Source of the DNA: Chloroflexota bacterium
GTDB lineage: Bacteria; Chloroflexota; Anaerolineae; CG2-30-64-16
Assembly: GCA_016876015.1 (NCBI GenBank)
Contig: VGOD01000001.1
Span: 99,205 to 163,204, forward strand
Direction: 5' to 3'
Length of the DNA: 64,000 nt
Numbering within the stretch: the stretch's first letter is position 1; every line of letters starts with the position of its first letter. The translations under genes were made by a program, and so were the position numbers. Of this stretch, positions 57,706 to 64,000 are shown one piece after another. Under the pieces are notes generated by a model, which ran no database searches, was not told the origin of the DNA, and saw only the letters and a list, made by a program, of their open reading frames with translations.

Positions 57706-57968
57706 GCGCATTGAATCTACGCCTGCCCGAGTCGCTCCACGTCCAGGTGCGTGAGCTGGCAGATCGCGACCGGGTTTCGATCAACCAGTTCGTCACTCTG
57801 GCCGTGGCCGAAAAGGTCGCCACACTGCGCACGCTGGCCTACATCGAGCAGCGCGGTCAGCAGGGCAGCCGCGTGAAGTTCGACCGTGTGCTGCACAAGA
57901 TCGCCGAGGCCGATCGGGAGCCTGACGAAGCGGATCGGCTGCCGGAAAACAAGGAGTTGGCAGCGTAG
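57702..57968 (+). CDS. RHH-type partner of the PIN gene (antitoxin)
   Basis: An 88-residue protein starting MSALNLRLPESLHVQVRELA with ATGA overlap to the PIN stop. NLRLPESLH is the strand and ADRDRVSINQFVTLAVAEKV the second helix of a HicB/Arc-like ribbon-helix-helix domain; the acidic Ala/Glu/Asp C-terminus (KIAEADREPDEADRLPENKE) would bind the toxin. Here the antitoxin gene follows the toxin, an order seen in COG1569 pairs. Confidence 0.88.
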   Translation: MSALNLRLPESLHVQVRELADRDRVSINQFVTLAVAEKVATLRTLAYIEQRGQQGSRVKFDRVLHKIAEADREPDEADRLPENKELAA

Positions 57969-57978
57969 TTGAAGTGTC

Positions 57979-58153
57979 TGGATCACGAGGCCGCTGGATC
58001 GCGAAGGCGCGAAGGCGCCACGAAGCGCGCGACCCCGCAAACACCACGCGGGGCAGGTGGGTGCGAAGCCCATGAAGACCCCCGCCATGGCGAGCCTCTT
58101 CGTGCCCTTCGCGCTTCGTGAACTTCGCGAACCTTCGCGTTTTCGTGCTCCAA
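57979..58153. repeat. Palindromic repeat, family C copy 1
   Basis: Contains CTGGATCGCGAAGGCGCGAAG on one side and CCTTCGCGTTTTCGTGCTCCA on the other, with GAAGCCCATGAAGACCCCCG and GGCGAGCCTCTTCG inside, all shared with the copy at 61934-62062. The gap 57969-58341 holds this repeat and then only a weak continuation; I see no gene. Confidence 0.7.
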
Positions 58154-58341
58154 ACCCCCGCGCTCCCCAACACCCCGCTCCTGCTCCTACCGCAGCTTCT
58201 CCAGCATCCTCACGTCGAAGGGGTTCTCGCCGGCCCACAGCGCGGCAAGCCGCGACGTCACAGTCGCTGCAACTCCCGCGGCTGCGATTGGCGGCAAACG
58301 GGCGGGCAAGGATTGAGCACGGCGATGTGGACGCCCTTGGT

Positions 58342-58941
58342 CTACACGCGCAAGCGGGAATGCATCACAACCTGCAGTACATTCTCCCGCGTGAGCAGCG
58401 CCGGGTCGGCGTCCACATCGAGCAAGGGGCGCACGTCATCCACGACCCGATCCCACTGCAACCGCTGGAGCTGGCCGGCCAGAACGGACCGCCAGGTTTC
58501 GACAGTGATTTCAGCGCCGGCCCAGCCCGTCTGGCGCAGCGCGTGGTTCAACAGCGTCAGGTTCGGCGCCGGCCAATCGGGGTCGCTGAGATACCAGAGG
58601 AGATCGTACAGATCGCGGCCTTTGGTGTAGGGTCGCTGCAGCAGGGCGTGCAGCTTGCCGGCGAGCATGGCGGCGCGATCATGGTGCTGCAACTGCAAGA
58701 TGACGTGACGCCGAATGACGGTTGTTGCCAGTACCGCGCCGGATGGTGGGTTCGTATCCACGTAACGGGGGATGGCGTAGAGGAAGCGCAGCGCGGTGCC
58801 GCCGTGAAAAGCCAACGGGATCATGGCGCCGGCCCGCTGCATTGCGCCCAGGATCCTGGCCTGCAGGTATTCACGGGCGACGTTACGGCCATGCGCCGGC
58901 GTCGGCGCGGCCCGCACCAGGTCTGCCAGATAGGGTTTCAT
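58342..58941 (-). CDS. abiEii: AbiEii-type nucleotidyltransferase lacking its catalytic segment
   Basis: A 199-residue product instead of the usual 260-300. The N-terminal part KPYLADLVRAAPTPAHGRNV and IPLAFHGGTALRFLYAIPRY is normal, including the HGGTALRF motif at 46-53. At residue 60/61 it jumps from IPRY to VDTNPPSGAVLATTVIRRHV, omitting the SEDLDF motif that holds the metal-binding Asp residues and about 65-70 more residues. The C-terminal part (KLHALLQRPYTKGRDLYDLL) is again normal. The junction is in frame, so the product should be stable but catalytically dead. It overlaps abiEi by 4 bp. It may be a decayed toxin or a neutral decoy. Confidence 0.85.
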   Translation of the reverse strand: MKPYLADLVRAAPTPAHGRNVAREYLQARILGAMQRAGAMIPLAFHGGTALRFLYAIPRYVDTNPPSGAVLATTVIRRHVILQLQHHDRAAMLAGKLHALLQRPYTKGRDLYDLLWYLSDPDWPAPNLTLLNHALRQTGWAGAEITVETWRSVLAGQLQRLQWDRVVDDVRPLLDVDADPALLTRENVLQVVMHSRLRV

Positions 58942-59579
58942 AGCTCCTCATACTCTGCGGCCTCGACGCGCGCCAGCCGCGCCACGCTGGCGGCGGCGCG
59001 GCGCAGCTTTGGGCTGGCGGCCTGCCTGGCCAGCTCGCGCAGCGCATCCAGATCGAGACGCTCCAGGTTCTGCAGGCGCAGTTCGGCCAGGTAGGCCAGG
59101 TCATCCCCGCCGGCGTGCAGGTGAACCAGGTCCAGCAGCGCTTTTTCCGGCGCAGCGACGAAAGCGCGTTGGCCGGGGCTGATCTCGGTCAGGCGATAGC
59201 CGAAGAACAGGCTGGTCTTCACATGGCGGTACTCGTAGACGCCGAGGGGCGTCTCCCAGCGGCCGGGCCGGCCGGTCGTCACGCTGGTCACCACCGGGGC
59301 CGTTTCGGGGATCAGGCCATAGTGGGCCAGCGCGGCCTGCTGGCTGACGTAAGAGCCGCGCAGCAGCCGGTTGGCCACGAGGAAGGGGTGCGGCCTGACG
59401 CGCTGAAAGGGGGGCGCCAGCGCATAGAGGCCGCGGCGCAGTTGATAGAGGCGGCCGGCGCTCACCCAGCGTGAGAGCTGCCGGCGCACATCGCCCGCGT
59501 CCACATCTCCGGCCAGCAGCAGGTCGGTGGCAAACACAGGCTCATCGCCGACGATTGCGAGCAGACGGGTGAAGTCCAT
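58938..59579 (-). CDS. abiEi: AbiEi-type antitoxin
   Basis: A 213-residue protein starting MDFTRLLAIVGDEPVFATDL. The N-terminal winged-helix region RRQLSRWVSAGRLYQLRRGL YALAPP binds DNA; SYVSQQAALAHYGLIPETAP and AAPEKALLDLVHLHAGGDDL are the AbiEi family motifs. It normally neutralises and represses the AbiEii toxin, giving abortive infection. Complete here, although its toxin partner is internally deleted. The start ATG is at 59579; upstream 59580-59673 shows no gene. Confidence 0.92.
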   Translation of the reverse strand: MDFTRLLAIVGDEPVFATDLLLAGDVDAGDVRRQLSRWVSAGRLYQLRRGLYALAPPFQRVRPHPFLVANRLLRGSYVSQQAALAHYGLIPETAPVVTSVTTGRPGRWETPLGVYEYRHVKTSLFFGYRLTEISPGQRAFVAAPEKALLDLVHLHAGGDDLAYLAELRLQNLERLDLDALRELARQAASPKLRRAAASVARLARVEAAEYEEL

Positions 59580-59673
59580 GCCAGTAGTATGCCACGAATG
59601 GCAAATTATTGCAACAAATCGGCCTCATCTCGTTCTCTGCCCTTGTTACCTCGCTGCGTCAAGTCCCCTGCGG

Positions 59674-60385
59674 TCACCTGCCCGGCGTGGGCTGCCCGCC
59701 ATCGCCCAGGAGGCGCAGGCGGGGGCGGTGCAGGAGCGACAGCCGGCCGGCGGCGAAATCGGCGTCGGCCAGGGCCTCGATGCCGGCCAGCCAATCGGCC
59801 AGGGTCGGCGCGCCCGGCAAGGCCAGGGTTGCAAAGTACGAGATGACCCCGCGCAGCGCGGCAGGATGGGCAGAGGGCAGGTCATGGGCGCGGCAGGCCA
59901 GCTCCGCGCCTGGCGCAGCCTGTGGGATGATCCCGCTGGCGTGGGCGGGCGCACGGCCCGCCAGCAGGTTGGCGTGTCAGAGATCGGGCAGCAGGGTCAA
60001 CCGCACGCCGGGGGGGCAGAGCCAGCGCCGCAAAGAGGTCATCCCAGAAGAGATGGCCGTCGTCGGAGGCATCCTCCGACTCGCTGAAGAGCAGGCCGGG
60101 CCGCGCGGTCTCCACGGTATCGCCGGCGAAGAAGCCGTGGCCGGAGACGTGCAGGAAGAGCGCACCCTCAGCCCAGCTCGCAACCCGGCTGCTGGCCGCA
60201 TCCAGGAACGCCAACGCCCGCGGCCGATCCAGCGGATCGTGCAGGCTGAGGATTTGGTCCGTCGCCAGGCCGCGCGCCAGCAGCGCCTGGGCCATGGCGG
60301 CCTGGTCGCGCCGCATGGCCGTTTCGCCGGGCTGCGGCGCGGCGATGAGGAGGGCGAGGTGGTGGTGAGCAGTCATGTCCGGCAT
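59674..60385 (-). pseudogene. Caspase-like (C14) peptidase: homopolymer frameshift and UGA at the expected catalytic Cys
   Basis: From ATG 60385 (AAAGGGGA site) the frame gives HHHLALLIAAPQPGETAMRR, then the catalytic His in LFLHVSGHGFF (His83), then a run of seven G (60010-60016 on the plus strand) where one base too many throws it out of frame. Removing one base restores LPPGVRLTLLPDL, then UGA (59977-59979), then HANLLAGRAPAHASG and 100 open codons to TGA 59674. Caspase-fold proteins have Asp-x-Cys-His at this point, so the UGA falls exactly on the catalytic Cys (about codon 136). A GGCGGGC/GCCCGCC hairpin starts 14 nt after the UGA. Most likely a decayed gene; selenocysteine is an alternative to test. 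Confidence 0.75.
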
Positions 60386-60469
60386 GTGAGTCCCCTTTGA
60401 GAATGGTGCGGTCGCTGACTACGAGTCCGGCGCGGCCGGGTGAGCGGCCGCCCGGTTCAGGCGATTCGA

Positions 60470-61693
60470 TTACAGCGCGGCCAAGGGCCAGGCGAGCGTC
60501 CCACCACCGAGCGGCAGCGGGGCCGGCCCAGGGTGGATGACGTAGCCCGGCGCGGCGCAGTCGCCGAAGTCACGGCGGAAGCCGGCGATGCCGTGCGCCA
60601 TTGCGGGCCGGGCGGTGGCCGAGGCTTTGATTTCGACGGGGATCAGCGCCGCCGCCGTCTCGACAATCACATCTACTTCAGCGCCCGCGGCTGTGCGCCA
60701 GAAGTAGAGCGCCGGCTCCTCCCCGCGGTGCAGGCTGGTTTTGACCAGCTCCGCCACGACCCAGTTTTCCAGGAGCGCGCCGCCCATTGGCCCATTGGCC
60801 GCATGCTCGGCGTCGCGCAGCCCCACCAGGTAGCAGAGCAAGCCGGTGTCCGTGAAGTAGACCTTGGGCGACTTCACCAGGCGTTTGCCCAGGTTGACGT
60901 GGTACGGCCGCAGCAGAAAGATCTGGAACGACGCCTCCAGGATCGCCAGCCAGTCGCGCGCCGTGTTGACCGCAATGCCGACATCCCGTGCCAGGTCGCT
61001 CAGATTGAGCAGCCCTGCGCTGCGGCCCGCCAGGCTGCGCAGGAAGGTCTGGAACAGGGTCAGATCGCCGATCGCACGCAGGTTGCGCACGTCCCGCTCC
61101 AGATAGGTCTGCACATAGCTGGCCTGCCAGAGGCGAGCATCGCGCGCCGGGTTCTTGACCAGCTCTGGGTAGCAGCCGCGCAAGATCCAAGACCACACCT
61201 GGCCGGCTGCCGGCGCGCCAACCGGCGCCAACGGCCGCGCCGCCTCCCAGGGCAGCGGCCGCGCCGGCTCACCGGCGATCTCGCGTTGCGTGAGTGGCAG
61301 CAGCTTGAGCACCGCGGCGCGGCCGGCCAGGCTCTCCGTCACCTGTTGCATCAGCAGCAGGTTTTGGGAGCCGGTCAGGATATACTGGCCGGGCAGATCG
61401 CGGCGGGCGTCCACCCGCTCCTTGATGTAGGGCAGCAGGTCAGCCGCGTATTGGATTTCGTCGTAAGCCACGGGCGTCCCGTAGAAATCGAGAAACCCGC
61501 GCGGGTCGCCCTGCGCGGCGGCGCGCACATCAGGCGGCTCCAGCGAGATCACGGGGAAGCGCGCCCCGATCGTGTGCTGCAGCAGGGTCGTCTTGCCCGA
61601 TTGACGCGGGCCGATAAGCACGACGACTGGGAACTCGCGCGATGCCTGGGCTAGCACCGGCTCCAGGCTTCTGGGGATGTAGTGTTCAGTCAT
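60470..61693 (-). CDS. AAA_14/DUF4143 ATPase
   Basis: A 407-residue protein starting MTEHYIPRSLEPVLAQASRE. Walker A is VLIGPRQSGKTTLLQHTIGA, Walker B is PVAYDEIQYAADLLPYIKER, and sensor 1 is YILTGSQNLLLMQQVTESLAG. The winged-helix and DUF4143 part holds VYFTDTGLLCYLVGLRD and a PD-(D/E)XK-like C-terminal end, FWRTAAGAEVDVIVETAAALIP VEIKAS, where E-V-D and E-I-K are nuclease-like residues. Its function is not established. A 15-bp inverted repeat (61704-61740) lies directly upstream of the start. Confidence 0.92.
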   Translation of the reverse strand: MTEHYIPRSLEPVLAQASREFPVVVLIGPRQSGKTTLLQHTIGARFPVISLEPPDVRAAAQGDPRGFLDFYGTPVAYDEIQYAADLLPYIKERVDARRDLPGQYILTGSQNLLLMQQVTESLAGRAAVLKLLPLTQREIAGEPARPLPWEAARPLAPVGAPAAGQVWSWILRGCYPELVKNPARDARLWQASYVQTYLERDVRNLRAIGDLTLFQTFLRSLAGRSAGLLNLSDLARDVGIAVNTARDWLAILEASFQIFLLRPYHVNLGKRLVKSPKVYFTDTGLLCYLVGLRDAEHAANGPMGGALLENWVVAELVKTSLHRGEEPALYFWRTAAGAEVDVIVETAAALIPVEIKASATARPAMAHGIAGFRRDFGDCAAPGYVIHPGPAPLPLGGGTLAWPLAAL

Positions 61694-61703
61694 GGGTTAT
61701 TCT

Positions 61704-61740
61704 CCGTGCATATTTGCAATTGTACTGCAAATATACACGG
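61704..61740. promoter_or_regulatory. 15-bp inverted repeat upstream of the DUF4143 ATPase gene, operator candidate
   Basis: CCGTGCATATTTGCA (61704-61718) and TGCAAATATACACGG (61726-61740) are inverted with one mismatch around a 7-nt centre (ATTGTAC). It sits 11-47 bp upstream of the start codon and is much more AT-rich than its surroundings, as expected for a repressor-binding site overlapping a promoter. Confidence 0.6.
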
Positions 61741-61758
61741 AGGGCAAGTCGGCAAAGC

Positions 61759-61833
61759 TCACTCATGGAGGATCTGCAGAGCGTCGTCGACGCGGGGGGT
61801 GCGACCCTCAACCAGCGTAGCCTGGGTGTGCAT
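61759..61833 (-). CDS. Short ORF between the DUF4143 and WD40 genes, doubtful
   Basis: 24 codons starting MHTQATLVEGRTPRVDDALQ after GTGAGGAACGAG, ending with a TGA at 61759-61761, 18 bp before the inverted repeat. No family recognised; it may be the tail of an eroded gene. The rest of the 61694-62103 gap holds the inverted repeat and a family C repeat. Confidence 0.25.
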   Translation of the reverse strand: MHTQATLVEGRTPRVDDALQILHE

Positions 61834-61933
61834 GGTCTCGTTCCTCACCTGAATCGTATCGCTCTCTACCGCACATTGTACCAGTAACGTCAGTCCAGGA
61901 TAAGGTTCATGGTGGGACAAATGGACGAAGCCC

Positions 61934-62062
61934 TTGGATCACGAAAGCGCGAAGGGGTCGCGAAGATCGCGAAGCACGAAGCCCACGAAGACTCCCGCCG
62001 CGGCGAGCCTCTTCGCGCCCTCCGCGCTTCCGTCGCAGGCGCTTCGCGTCTTCGTGATCCAA
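61934..62062. repeat. Palindromic repeat, family C copy 2
   Basis: Left end TTGGATCACGAAAGCGCGAAG; right end is the inverted TTCGTGATCCAA preceded by CTTCGCG. Inside are GAAGCCCACGAAGACTCCCG and GGCGAGCCTCTTCG, shared with the copy at 57979. It lies just downstream of the WD40 gene stop at 62104. Confidence 0.8.
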
Positions 62063-62103
62063 ACCCCACCCCCGCGCCCCCTTGCCCCCCTTCTCGATAG
62101 CGT

Positions 62104-64000
62104 TCACTTCAACCCATACCGCCGCCGCTCCGCGCCCGTAAGCTGCGGCGGATCGCGCGCGATGCGGGCCGCGGCCTGAGCCAGCAGCTCCTGCAACTCC
62201 AGGGGCCAGATACGGACGGCCGAGCTTCGCCCCTCGGCGCTGAACAGCACGCGGCCATCGCCGTTGAATGCCAGGGCCGTCACGCCGCTGGCGTTCAGCC
62301 GGCCGATCTCCGCGCCGGTGGCCGCATTCCACAGGTAGATCATCCTATCTTGGCCGCCGGCCGCCAGCCGGTCGCCCGTGGGGCTGACGGTCAGGGCGGT
62401 GATGGCCGTGTCTACGCGCAGGCGTTGGGCCGGCGATTCCTGCCCCGCGGCGACCTGCCAGCGCGAGATGAGGCTTGCTGTCCGACCGCCGCTCGCCATC
62501 CAAAGGACGCCGCCGTCCGGGCTGAAGGCGAGCTGGCTAATGCTGCCGAGAGGGCTGGGGAGACGGCGCAGCAACTTTGCCTCTCCGCCGCTGATGTCCC
62601 ACAGCTTCGTCTCTTCCCCAGCTTCGACGACGGCCAGGATCGGCGCGGCGGGGCTGAGCGCCACGAGCGACACCTGTTCCGCCGACACCGGAATGCTCCG
62701 CTCAAGATCGAAATCGGGCAGCCGCCACAGGCGCAGGTCATTCCCATCCCATGTTGCCAGGGTTGGCTCGCTGCCGCCGATCGCCATGGCCCTTATGTTG
62801 TCCCGACTTTGCCATGCAGGAAGACACCCGATCTCACGCGCAGTCGCCGTAGCCCATGCGCACAGTTGTTTGTCAGCGGCCTGAACCACGGCATAGCGGC
62901 CATCTGGGCTGATGCGCAGCGTCCGGCTGATCGGAATCCGGTCTAGCGCCAAGGCCGAGCTCGCGGACGTCTCCCAGGTGAACAGTCTGGCATTCTGAGG
63001 GGCCGCAACGACCGTTCGGCACTCGCTGTTGCCAGGCTGCGCGCAATAGCTGGCCGGCAGCGCCACGGGCAGCTCGGAGGACATCAGGCAATAGCGCGCG
63101 CCGGGGCTGACGTCCCAGAGGCGCACGCGGCCATCCTCGCCGGCCGTCGCTAATGTCAGACCATCGTCCGAAAACGCAACGGCCGTCACCCCAGCGGTCG
63201 CCGACTCGGCCGAGCCATGGCGCCAGGTTTGCACCGTTACGCCGGATGCCACACGCACCAGGGAGATCACACCGCCGGAGGACGCTACGGCAAGCATGGC
63301 GCCATCGAGGCTGAAGGCGGCGGCATGCACTGCATCGAGGTTCCGAGTCCAACTCTTCTTCAGGGTGTCGTGCGCTGCGCGGGGTTTCCATAGCATTCCG
63401 TCTGCGTCCAGTACAAGAAACGATCCATTCAACCCCTCAGCGTACAAGGCTTTGATTTCCCGCAGCAATTGAGGAATCGAGGTGATGGCAGGCGTATCGT
63501 TGTCACCCTGCCAGACCATGATCCCCTCTGCGCAGTCCATCGCCAGCGTCGTGCCGTCCTGACTAACAGCCATTTGCGTGGGCGATTCGCATTCGCCCTT
63601 GAACCTCCGTCGGATCGTATCGGAGCGTGGGTCGTACAGGTAGACCTGCTTGGTGTCTTGTCCGTACACGAGTAACCCCGATCCATCAGGTTGCGGACTC
63701 AAAGGTCCATCGGGAACAAAGTGGATGAGTTCCGCCCAGTCAGTCTGGCCATCAAATACCGTGCCATCGAGCAACTGCCCGGATCGGGTATCCCAAACGC
63801 CCAAGCCGATGCCATTCGTCACGGCGGCCGCTAAGGAGCCATCTGAGCTGAGCGCAACCTGAGTCACCCAGTGGTCTATCTCACGCCCGAAGGGTTTGAG
63901 CAGTGGTTGCTTGCCCGTAACGGCATCCCACAGGCTGAGCCGGCCGTCCAGCCCGCCGATCAACACCTGCTGGTCACCATGCCCGAAAGCCAGCGCAGTC
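62104..64000 (-). CDS. WD40-repeat protein, 5' end outside window (probable STAND sensor C-terminus)
   Basis: The frame is open to the window edge. It has many WD40 blades with the usual GH...WD spacing: LIGGLDGRLSLWDAVTGKQP, VTAVAFSDDGLTLATAGEDG RVRLWD, and ALTVSPTGDRLAAGGQDRMI YLWNAATG. The C-terminal end, LELQELLAQAAARIARDPPQ LTGAERRRYGLK, is the tail commonly found on NACHT- or NB-ARC-WD40 proteins. I therefore infer a larger signalling or immune-sensor protein whose effector and NTPase domains lie beyond 64000. It has at least ten recognisable blade motifs. No lesion is visible in this part. Confidence 0.85.
   Translation of the reverse strand, partial: TALAFGHGDQQVLIGGLDGRLSLWDAVTGKQPLLKPFGREIDHWVTQVALSSDGSLAAAVTNGIGLGVWDTRSGQLLDGTVFDGQTDWAELIHFVPDGPLSPQPDGSGLLVYGQDTKQVYLYDPRSDTIRRRFKGECESPTQMAVSQDGTTLAMDCAEGIMVWQGDNDTPAITSIPQLLREIKALYAEGLNGSFLVLDADGMLWKPRAAHDTLKKSWTRNLDAVHAAAFSLDGAMLAVASSGGVISLVRVASGVTVQTWRHGSAESATAGVTAVAFSDDGLTLATAGEDGRVRLWDVSPGARYCLMSSELPVALPASYCAQPGNSECRTVVAAPQNARLFTWETSASSALALDRIPISRTLRISPDGRYAVVQAADKQLCAWATATAREIGCLPAWQSRDNIRAMAIGGSEPTLATWDGNDLRLWRLPDFDLERSIPVSAEQVSLVALSPAAPILAVVEAGEETKLWDISGGEAKLLRRLPSPLGSISQLAFSPDGGVLWMASGGRTASLISRWQVAAGQESPAQRLRVDTAITALTVSPTGDRLAAGGQDRMIYLWNAATGAEIGRLNASGVTALAFNGDGRVLFSAEGRSSAVRIWPLELQELLAQAAARIARDPPQLTGAERRRYGLK

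Overview
The window looks like a chromosomal segment of a high-GC, Gram-positive-like heterotroph. I favour Chloroflexota (Anaerolineae or Caldilinea-like). The reasons are large secreted proteins with YYWRVR-type repeats and Thr-Pro linkers, lipoproteins with Ala/Pro/Thr tethers, an oligopeptide-type ABC system, arabinoside hydrolases, a Na+-pumping decarboxylase, and many short palindromic repeats of types I know from that phylum. This is inference from gene style; no rRNA or marker gene is present.

Layout. 1-9.9 kb (minus strand): 3' part of a secreted repeat protein, three tandem GNAT acetyltransferases, DUF2891, a CoA-type Nudix hydrolase, threonine synthase and a nucleotidyltransferase. 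10-14.4 kb: a TumE-type toxin-antitoxin pair, a relic of a clpB 3' end, a second broken TumE pair, then intact clpB. 14.7-17.2 kb: a chimeric relic, a frameshifted flavodoxin-ferredoxin gene and an EEP-family phosphodiesterase. 17.2-24 kb: a five-gene peptide-type ABC operon split by palindromic repeats. 24-30.7 kb: a membrane glycosyltransferase-like protein, zwf, DUF4870, a c-type cytochrome lipoprotein, selA and tRNA-Val. 30.8-36.1 kb: GH51 and GH127 arabinofuranosidases with an acetyl-esterase-type hydrolase, a probable arabinoxylan or arabinan module. 36.5-42.3 kb: DUF4037, a MazF-type pair and a complete mmdA-mmdD-mmdC-mmdB operon for a biotin-dependent Na+-translocating decarboxylase. 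42.3-48.4 kb: two tRNA-Ser genes, a small membrane protein, a MITE-like element, a 42-bp tandem array and a giant secreted metalloprotease-like protein. 48.4-54.3 kb: a PIN/HicB-like pair and a sugar operon (isomerase, class II aldolase, FGGY kinase) divergent from an HpcH/HpaI aldolase.

54.3-64 kb is an accessory, defence-like island rich in damaged genes: a promoter-driven 24-codon ORF with its own terminator, a RIO-type kinase split by an amber codon, a STAND/NACHT relic, a frameshifted PIN gene with an RHH partner, AbiEi with an internally deleted AbiEii, a caspase-like gene with a UGA at the expected catalytic Cys, a DUF4143 ATPase, and a WD40 protein running off the end.

The strongest leads for novelty are (a) the caspase-like gene, whose catalytic-Cys position is UGA followed by a hairpin, in a genome that encodes selA, although a 7-base homopolymer frameshift in the same gene makes decay or sequence error at least as likely; (b) the free-standing 24-codon transcript unit upstream of the RIO kinase; and (c) several families of mobile palindromic repeats that have entered operons and even coding sequences (threonine synthase, Nudix hydrolase, aldolase C-terminus).
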